Assembly: GCA_023525715.1 (NCBI GenBank)
Contig: CM042016.1
Location: forward strand, 85,287,882-85,351,881
Length of the DNA: 64,000 nucleotides
Origin: Cichorium intybus
Taxonomy: Eukaryota > Streptophyta > Magnoliopsida > Asterales > Asteraceae
Direction of reading: 5' to 3'
Part shown: piece by piece, positions 37,864-46,278 of the stretch
Layout of the letters: each line of letters starts with the position of its first letter
How positions within the stretch are numbered: the stretch's first letter is position 1
The notes under the pieces: generated by a model
What the model saw: only the letters and a program-made list of their open reading frames with translations
The model's database searches: none
What the model was told of the DNA's origin: nothing
Position numbers and translations under genes: made by a program

Positions 37864-38478
37864 AAGGGTACTCCATTTGATTGGGGACCCAAGCAGGAAG
37901 ACGCTTTCTAAACCCTTAAACAAAGATTGTGTGATGCTCCGATTCTTACACTCCCTGAAGGATCCGAAGATTTCGTGGTATACTGCGATGCCTCCAATCT
38001 TGGTCTAGGTTGTGTTTTGATGCAAAGGGGAAAGGTTATAGCTTACGCATCGCGACAACTCAAAATCCATGAAAGGAATTATACGACTCATGATTTGGAG
38101 CTCGGTGCCGTGGTTTTCGCTCTTAAAATTTGGAGGCATTACCTTTACGGCACTAAATGCGTAATTTTCACCAACCACAAGAGCTTGCAACATATTCTTA
38201 ATCAAAAGGAACTCAACATGAGACAAACACGTTGGGTTGAACTCCTAAATGATTACGAGTGTGAAATACGCTATCATCCGGGCAAGGCAAACGTGGTAGC
38301 CGACACGTTAAGTCGAAAAGAACATGCCAAAGCATTTCATCTAATATGTTCTCCTATCTTGTCCAATCTCAGTGACCGAATTCGAGGAGCCCAACACTCG
38401 GCAATTACCAAAAATGACATGCCCACGGGAATTGATGGGGAGTTGGAAAGTAAATCTGATGGTATTTTCTATTATTAA
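37864..38478 (+). pseudogene. Unit C: RNase H with two stops and a changed active site
   Basis: Same frame as RT after the TGA. TAA at 37909-37911 replaces the Gln codon of unit A. RNase H follows (YCDASNLGLG, LELGAVVFALK), but the catalytic TDHKS motif reads TNHKS (about 38173), and ADALSRK reads ADTLSRK. A further TAA at 38476-38478 again replaces a Gln codon present in unit A. All three differences are C-to-T or G-to-A. Confidence 0.9.
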
Positions 38479-39810
38479 GATCGCATCTGGATCCCAGATC
38501 GTGACAATCTTCGTACCTTCCTGATGGAAGAAATCCATAAAACTCGATATTCCATTCATCCTGGTGCTGACAAGATGTATCATGGCCTGAGAACCAATTA
38601 TTGGTGGTCGGGAATGAAAAAGGATATTGCTTTATTCGTGGCCAAATGTCTTACATGTTCCAGGGTCAAAGCAGAACGTCAACGACCCTCTGGACTATTG
38701 GTCCAACTGGTAATCCCCGAGTGGAAATGGGAAGCGATCGCCATGGATTTCGTAACCAAACTTCCCCGTACCACCAAGGGACACGACAGCATTTGGGTAA
38801 TCATTGACCGTTTAACCAAATCCGCTCATTTCCTTCCCATCCGTGAACATTTCAAGGTCGAACAACTTACTCGAATTTACATCGACGAGATAGTTAGTCG
38901 GCATGGCATCCCTCTCAGCATCATTTCAGATCGTGATGGGAGATTTCTCTCTCGGTTTTGGCAATCACTTCAAGCAGCCATGGGAACCCGCCTCGATCTC
39001 AGTACCGCCTATCATCCTCAAACCGATGGTCAATCTGAGAGGACAATTCAAACACTCGAAGATATGTTGAGGGCGTGTGTCTTAGATTTCGCAGGAAACT
39101 GGGACTCTCATTTACCGTTGGTGGAATTCTCCTATAATAACAGTTATCATTCTAGCATCGGGATGCCACCATTTGAGGCATTATATGGCCGTAAATGCCG
39201 ATCTCCTATTTGCTGGCATGAAATTGGAGAGTCCCATGTAATTCGCGCAACAGTGGATTCTCCAATCGTTGGTCCTGAGCTTATCCAGGAAACAACCGAC
39301 AAAATCACTCAGATTCGCAATAACCTTCTCGCAGCTCATAGCCGACAAAAGAGTTACGCCGACAAGCGACGCAAACCGCTTGAATTTACCGTGGGTGACA
39401 TGGTCATGTTAAAAGTGTCCCCATGGAAAGGTGTGGTTCGATTTGGACGCAAGGGTAAATTCGCACCATGCTATGTAGGCCCGTTCAAAATCCTGAAAAG
39501 GATCGGACCAGTAGCCTACGAGTTGGATCTACCAATATAGCTTAACAAAGTTCACCCAGTATTTCATATAGCCAACCTCAAGAAGTGTTTAGCAGACGAG
39601 AACCTTCATGTTCCTCTCGAGGATATCCAAATCGACGAGACAATGCAATTTATCGAGAAACCCTTGGAAATTGCCGACCGAAAGGAAAAGCAACTCAAAA
39701 GAAGTCGCATTCCCCTGGTCAAGGTCAGGTGGCAGTCAGCACGTGGACCCGAGTATACATGGGAGCGTGAGGATCAAATGCGTACCAAATACCCGCAACT
39801 TTTCTCTTAA
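38479..39810 (+). pseudogene. Unit C: integrase and chromodomain
   Basis: Integrase from DRIWIPD onward: HPGADKMYHGL, CLTCSRVK, AMDFVTKLP, IISDRDGRF and SERTIQTLEDMLRAC, all active-site residues present. The SPWKGVVRFGRKGKF module follows, then TAG at 39538-39540, identical to unit A and so older than the duplication. A chromodomain-like end (HPVFHIANLKK to KYPQLFS) runs to 39810. Confidence 0.9.
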
Positions 39811-39860
39811 GGTACTCTCTTCTTAAATTTCGGGACGAAATTTCCTAAAGTAGGGGAGAC

Positions 39861-42538
39861 TGTGACATCCGCCTAAAATGGATTCGGGTCAACCCAACTC
39901 AATTGGAAATTTAATAAACCCTACTCGAGCTTACTTGACGCTAATAGGATCAAAACCCATACAATACGATATAAATTGACGTTAATAGCAATATAGCATA
40001 GTCTAACGTTATAACTATAATCAAATTAAATTATGATACTATATTAAAATAACATCAAAGTATGAAGCTCTAACTAAATTAAAAAAATCAAACTTGAATG
40101 CTATAATTAAACTTCAAATCAAAATAGATGGTTATAATCAAATAATAACCTATTTTTTTATAAAACTCTATTTTTATAAACACTACATTAAATTTTATAA
40201 AACTCTTAAGATGCTTGTGTTAGTGGAAAATTATGAAGACCACCAAAAGTAAAAGTTTATTCCCATTGTCTCTCACTCACACCTCTCATCATCTTTCCTT
40301 TCATTTTTCTCCCAACACATTATTCTCATCACCACTCAAACCATATCTATTCTTTCTATCACTCTCAATCTCAAAATTCCTCCTAGAAATCTTCATATTT
40401 CAGCCAAGAACACTCCAATATACTCAAATCTTCATCCCTCTTGAAACATTCATCAAGGTATGTTGTTAAAAGTCTCAAATTCATGAATGAAACAAATTAA
40501 ATCCACCAAACTATCTAAAACTCATTTTATGCATAAACCTGATTTTTCTCAGGATCCCATCAATAAAATAAGAAGTTCTGGAAATTTTCAAAAAATAACT
40601 TATTTTTATTGAATTACTATAAATATTGCAATAAAATAGGGCAATAATTCACATAAAATACTTTTTGCAGTCAATAAATTCTGGGAAAATTTTGGAACAA
40701 CCCATATATTGCGTAAAGTGGATTTATAAAGTTTCATGTATTTATATTACTGTTTGATGCTTATTTTGTATTTTATTTTGTTGTAGATAAATAAATTGCA
40801 AAATATAGTTATGTATGTTAAAAACTAGATTTTAAATTTTTCGCACCTTATTAAAATTTTAAAGACTCCATGACAAAATTTACAGATGTTTTTAAGAATG
40901 TTTACTTATTTTTCCTGATTTAATGATTATTTAATGGTTTAAATTGATAATAAATAGCTACACATGTCCAAAAATTATAAACCCTTATCAGAATATCATA
41001 TATAACATGTTAATCATAAATAAAAAGTCTAATGAATTTCTCTTAATATTTTCCTATTATTTATGATTTTATTGATTAGTTAATAATGAAAAACATAAGA
41101 AATACTTTCCATAGTCCAAAATATCCAAAATATTTACAATAGGCTCAATATAATGTTAGAAAACTATGGTTAATTTTCCAGAATTTTTGGGAATCATTTA
41201 TTATTTTTCCCGAAATTTGTTGTGGTTTAATTATTAAAATACTAAATAAATACTAAAGCAGTTAAGAAAAATATGAAAATTTTAAAGTAATTACTATTTT
41301 ATGAAATAATGATTTTCGGATAATTTCAGAATGTTTCATTACTGTTTAGTATTTAAAACCATTTTCCTAAATATCTAAGCATGTAAAAATGCATTTTTAA
41401 TGATTATTTCATATAAATAATTGTTTATAATATATAAAATCTGTAAATACTTATAATTTGACTAGTTATTATTTTAATAAGAAATTATTAAAATCTTGCC
41501 TAAAGTGAAAATATAAATTAATTAAGCAAAGTAATTAATTCAATTTAAAATTCATTTAACATATGAATACATTAATATTCAAAACAAAATTTGGATTATT
41601 GTTAATTCATCTAATATAAGAATATGTGTCTAATTATTTTTATTAATACTATATTCCCGTTTATCGATTCCTAAGCCAATACTATTAATTGTATTAGGTT
41701 CTACGACATTTTGACTCGAGGCGTCTATCGTACAACACGCGCATTCCTTATTGGACTAATGTGAGTTATCTACCCCATATTTTATAATTTTCAATACTTT
41801 TGGGTTGTATCATGTGGTTTTAATATGTTCCAACTTCATTTTATTATTTTAACACAATTGAGACATTGTTGGGACATTTATACATGAATCATTATCTGTG
41901 TAATTATTGTTTGTTTACGCTACATGTACTTGTAGTGCATTACCATTTTTAGTCTAATCTCCATGACTATGCCCGTATTCTTGAGGTACGTTATGGACAA
42001 TAATAGCGCTATTGGGTTGACCACCCCGCCTTGGGACGCTAAGGTGATTGATCGCACGTGGTTGTGTGTGTATGATGATTAGATGCTCCATCATATATAT
42101 ATACATATATATGTATATATAGGGTGAAAACTTATTGTTGTTGTTATCATTTGTTAATCAATTTTTGATTTATAAACTGTTATCTCAATTACAGTTGCTT
42201 GCCAACTTCAAAAGAAAACAAATTTCAAATTATTCAAACTCACAATTTTCTTTAATAAAACTAGATTACTCACCAACTCTCGTAGTTGACCTGTTTTTAC
42301 CCATGATGCAGATTTGAAGAATGAAGTTGATGAAAAGTAGGGTTTACCTTAGAAACCCACAAGACTATTTAATTTGATGTAATAAATGTTATTGTATTTT
42401 GATTTGTATTTGTATGTTGTGGATCTTGTTTGCATACTTAGTACTTAATTGAATCTAATCATATTATAACATAGTTGTTATGAGATTTGAACAATATATC
42501 ATGCTTTGATCGATTCCGCCAAGTATCGGGGTGTGACA
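39861..42538 (+). repeat. LTR 3 of array A/C (2,678 bp)
   Basis: Preceded by the unit C PPT and followed by ATCTA (42539-42543), the outer target duplication. Confidence 0.9.
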
Positions 42539-43001
42539 ATCTACTTGCTTCTACCTCTCGTGTCTAAAACCTGGGATACATGACATAAAATAAAATACGT
42601 AATACGAAAACGTCTTGTGAGCTACATGGGTTTTAGACTCAAAACATTATTAAATATGTTGTATAAACAATATCATATATTTGACATTTCTTTTCAAAAT
42701 CCTTTGCAAAATAAGTCATGTAATATGACCTTTACTTTCTAAAAATTCCTTTACGATCTAATTCATATAGATGACATTTGCTTTCAAAAATTCTTTGCGA
42801 AACCAGCTCGTAAAATCATGAAACTTATATTCAAATCAATATGTATCATATATAATAGGTGCACATGCAATGCATGATTCTCACACCAATGCAAACTCGC
42901 GAGTTTTCCTACCCGCGCCTTAGGTCAAAAAGACCATGTCACATTCGTGACAAAAGCTCGCGGTTATATACCGCGCCTAGAGGTCTATATAAGGACCAAA
43001 G

Positions 43002-44424
43002 TGTAACGACGGTTTTCCAAAAAAAAAAAATGAATAGTAACTCCGGCGTGAATAGTAATTCCGGCGTGAATAGTGCTCCGGCGTGAATAGTAACTCCGGC
43101 GTGAATAGTAACCGAGAGATGAAGTAAGCGCTTACCTCGTGATGACATCGACGATGATGTTGTGATGACGTCATGATGACGTCGTGAATAGTGTCGCTGA
43201 TGTCGTGATGACGTCGTGAATAGTGTTTTTGAGCCCTATAAATAGAGGTCCAACCTCTTTATTTCAAACCACAACAAACACCAAACAACCTTACGATATA
43301 GAGGAGTGTGTTAGTAAGGAAGAGGTGCTATAAGAGAGGGAAATCAATAGGTTCGGGTAGCGATCGTCGTCTCGACATACGGAAAGTAAGTTCCAAACCT
43401 TTAGTACAATTATAATAGTATTTTGCATATAATATGAAGGGAACGATTGCTAGTCATTTTGACTTATATCAAATAACCAAGTTCGAGCCGGGAGATAACT
43501 CAGGCTATGGAGACTTTGTTCCGAAATAATGCTAATTGATTTACTTACGAGAACGGTGCCTAGGCCGGTTACATGGGATCTGTTTGTTGGATTTTCCGAA
43601 AGGCTAAAATGCTGAAAGGATCCTGCCACCCCATCTAATCTTCTACCTGGCCGTTCTTTACTTGATAAATCATGAAGTGTTATTTTGGAACTATTAAAAA
43701 GGGTGAATGGAAGATTTATAAATGATAGATTTTGTACTGTGATAACAGTCAAGGTTGGAAGAGGATACAAGGCAGAAAAAGACAAAAGCTTTAGTCAACA
43801 ACCAGGTGAGTAATCGATACCTAAGTGTTACTTTTCCTGTGGGGCCACATTACCGGTTCATGTGATTGGGACCACCTTACCGTGGGGTCATATACTCGGT
43901 ACTCGTGGTTGAGACCACCTTTCCTGTGGGGCCACTGACTATTGTTGGTGGTTGGGACCACATATATACGTTGTGACGGTCGTGTAAGCAGTAATTGTGG
44001 TGGGACCACATACAAGTGTTGTGATGGCTTAATCGGCCGGCAGTTCTATCACTCACTCAGGGGATGCACATTGAGTCCTTAGGACTCGATATTGCTGGGA
44101 ACCATGATATGATGTGGAAGCTGAAAATTCTGTGTTGTGTATTTTTTTTTTGTAACGCTTATCGATTATTCATTGAGCTTGTATAGCTCACCCCTGTGGA
44201 TACTAACTGTGCAGGTGATATAGACCCTACTAAAGGGAAAGAGGTGCTTCGGGGTTAGAGCAGATAGTAGCAGCCCGGCTTTGAGGAGATTTCGTACTCC
44301 CAGATACTACTTGTGTGCTTTTGGCTTGTAATATATTCCCCTGTATAATATTTTGTTGAATAAAATATGTTTTAAAGCGTGTAAAATAAAGGGGTGTATT
44401 TATATTAAAAAGCCGGGTGTTACA
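43002..44424 (+). repeat. 5' LTR of element E (1,423 bp)
   Basis: TGTAACGACGG to GGGTGTTACA. Holds an 18-bp tandem repeat (about 43030-43115), TGACGTC motifs upstream of a TATA box, and a block of GTGGGGCCAC/GGGACCAC repeats (about 43838-44020). Confidence 0.92.
43166..43244 (+). promoter_or_regulatory. LTR promoter of element E: TGACGTC cluster and TATA box
   Basis: TGACGTCA at 43166-43173, TGACGTCG at 43177-43184 and 43209-43216, then TATAAATA at 43237-43244. TGACG(TCA) is the site for plant TGA-type bZIP factors, so stress or salicylate-responsive transcription is plausible but not shown. Confidence 0.65.
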
Positions 44425-44427
44425 AGT

Positions 44428-44440
44428 TGGTATCAGAGCC
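44428..44440 (+). promoter_or_regulatory. Primer-binding site of element E
   Basis: TGGTATCAGAGCC, 3 nt after the LTR, a full initiator tRNA-Met match. Confidence 0.93.
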
Positions 44441-44574
44441 GAGGTTTAAGTGAATTAGGTTTCTATAGGGTAGATACCTAGACTTGAACCTTAGGAAATA
44501 GTGGAATTCGGGATTGGAAAAGGATAATTTATGTTATCTGATTAAGAGACTAATCTTTCTGTTGAACTTTGAAG

Positions 44575-46269
44575 ATGGCAAACACCAGGAGTGGTCAGAG
44601 CCGAGGAGGTGCTAGGCAGGGAGCTTCCAGGGGAGGCAGATCTCGATCACAGGGCTCAATGCACCGGGAGGCGGGAGAGGCAGCAAGGAACCAGCCGGAT
44701 TTACGAGCTATCATTACTGATGTGGTACGGGAGCTATTACCCACTATAGTAGAGACACATAGGGAGGATACTGCTAAGCAGGTGCATGATGGAGCCCCCA
44801 GAGACGAGGGACACGCCGAAAGTGGAGTACACGTGGCAGATAAAGGCAAAGGTGTTGAGGGAACGTCAGAAGGGAAAAACAAATGTACGTATAAGAATTT
44901 CCTTAGTTGCAAGCCTAAGGAATTTACGGGAACTGATAGTCCCGTACAAGCGATGGAATGGTTGATACATACGGAGAAAGTTTTCCGGATTAGCAAGTGT
45001 GATGAGGCAGACAAGGTGGAGTTTGCTACCAACCTTTTCGCTAGGAATGCCCAGTATTGGTGGCAAGTTTTCAGTAGAGCTTTGGGTTCAGATTTGCTTG
45101 GAATGTTGACCTGGGAACAGTTTAAAGCAAAATTCACTGAAGAATACTGTTCCGAAGTAGCAGTGAAGAAGCTGACAGAAGAGTTCTTACATTTGGAACA
45201 AGGGACTTGTTCTGTGCAAGAATATACTATGGATTTCTTGGAGAAAGCTAGATTCTGTGAACATGAGGTTGATACTGAGAAAAGAAAGATAGACAAGTAC
45301 GTATGGGGATTGAAAACCCGGATTCGAGAGGTAGTACAGCCACTCAAGCTGACTACCTTTCGGCAAGTAGTTGATCGGGTGGTGGAACGTGAGGCGGAGC
45401 TACAACGCCAACAAGCTGAAAGGAGGGCCGCAGAAACAAAAAGAAAGGCTGAGGAACGTCCGTGGATTTCTCAGAAGAAGTCCCAACAATCAGAATCTGG
45501 GTCGCAGGGTCAGACTCGGAAGGATGAAGGCAAATGGTGCGACAAATGCCGGAGGAAGCATACGGGAGATTGGCCTACTAGTCCCTCACCATTGTATTGT
45601 TTTAAGTGTGGGAAGACAGGACACTATGCTCGAGATTATAACCAAACAACTCGAGTATGTTTCCAGTGTGGAGCCAAAGATCATATCCGATCAGAATGTC
45701 CACAGCTGAAGACAGGAGGATCCCGAGACAGGACACGGGAGGAGCAGGGAAGAGAAAGGAAGGAGACACGAGGTGGACCAGTAGTCTCCCGAGCATTCCA
45801 GATGACCGTTGAGGAGGCCCGGGAAAAGACTGATGTTATCACAGGTATTTTTAAACTAAACTCGATCCCTGCATATGTATTCTTTGATCCCGGAGCCACA
45901 GACTCTTTTATTTCCACATCATTCATGCCCCAAATTTCGATACCCTTAACCCCGTTGAATGAAGAACTGGAGGTAGAAGTAGCAGGTGGTAGATATGTAT
46001 ATGTCTCTGAACAGATGCCAGGGTGTCAGCTTGAGATTAACGGGACCATTTTCCCTATTGATCTAAAGCTGATCACCACCAGAGAATTTGAAGTAATTGT
46101 AGGAATGGACTGGTTAGCATCCAATGATGCTCAAGTCGATTGTAAAAGAAAAAAAATTGCAGTTCTGGCACCAGACGGGTCGCAAATAATAATTCAAGGT
46201 GAACGGCCACGTACAAGGATGCCTGTCATGTCTTTTGCCAAAGTACGACGTCATAACAACAAAGAATGA
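44575..46269 (+). CDS. gag: Gag-protease of element E
   Basis: 564 codons from ATG 44575 (MANTRSGQS). The N-terminus is basic and Gly/Arg-rich. The Gag core is at about residues 105-270, followed by a coiled, charged region (EREAELQRQQAERRA). In the zinc-knuckle region the first CCHC reads CFKCGKTGHYARDY, so its fourth ligand is Tyr (codon 45637-45639). The second (CFQCGAKDHIRSEC) is intact. Protease follows with FFDPGATDSF: the catalytic D-S/T-G triplet is D-P-G (Pro codon 45889-45891). Then come IDLKLITTREF and VIVGMDWL. It stops at TGA 46267-46269, in the same frame as pol. Gag would assemble particles; the protease change probably blocks maturation. Confidence 0.9.
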   Translation: MANTRSGQSRGGARQGASRGGRSRSQGSMHREAGEAARNQPDLRAIITDVVRELLPTIVETHREDTAKQVHDGAPRDEGHAESGVHVADKGKGVEGTSEGKNKCTYKNFLSCKPKEFTGTDSPVQAMEWLIHTEKVFRISKCDEADKVEFATNLFARNAQYWWQVFSRALGSDLLGMLTWEQFKAKFTEEYCSEVAVKKLTEEFLHLEQGTCSVQEYTMDFLEKARFCEHEVDTEKRKIDKYVWGLKTRIREVVQPLKLTTFRQVVDRVVEREAELQRQQAERRAAETKRKAEERPWISQKKSQQSESGSQGQTRKDEGKWCDKCRRKHTGDWPTSPSPLYCFKCGKTGHYARDYNQTTRVCFQCGAKDHIRSECPQLKTGGSRDRTREEQGRERKETRGGPVVSRAFQMTVEEAREKTDVITGIFKLNSIPAYVFFDPGATDSFISTSFMPQISIPLTPLNEELEVEVAGGRYVYVSEQMPGCQLEINGTIFPIDLKLITTREFEVIVGMDWLASNDAQVDCKRKKIAVLAPDGSQIIIQGERPRTRMPVMSFAKVRRHNNKE

Positions 46270-46278
46270 ATATTTTAC

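Larger units (their letters stand above)
1330..42538 (+). mobile_element. Element A/C: LTR-internal-LTR-internal-LTR gypsy array
   Basis: Three LTRs (1330-4009, 32650-35317, 39861-42538) alternate with two internal regions: A at 4010-32649, which contains insertions B and D, and C at 35318-39860. The array as a whole is bounded by the duplication ATCTA (1325-1329 and 42539-42543). This indicates one insertion followed by unequal recombination between LTRs, not two independent insertions. Both internal regions carry a PBS, zinc knuckle, PR, RT, RNase H, IN and chromodomain-like end, but lack the gag capsid region. Confidence 0.85.

Noticed and set aside
42859..43174. ORFs with NSNSGVNS and similar repeats near the E LTR start
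   Set aside because: Translation of the GTGAATAGT tandem repeat; recurs in the 3' LTR.
44595..45347. 250-codon minus-strand ORF opposite E gag
   Set aside because: Antisense shadow of the gag frame; the plus strand has clear Gag and zinc-knuckle motifs.
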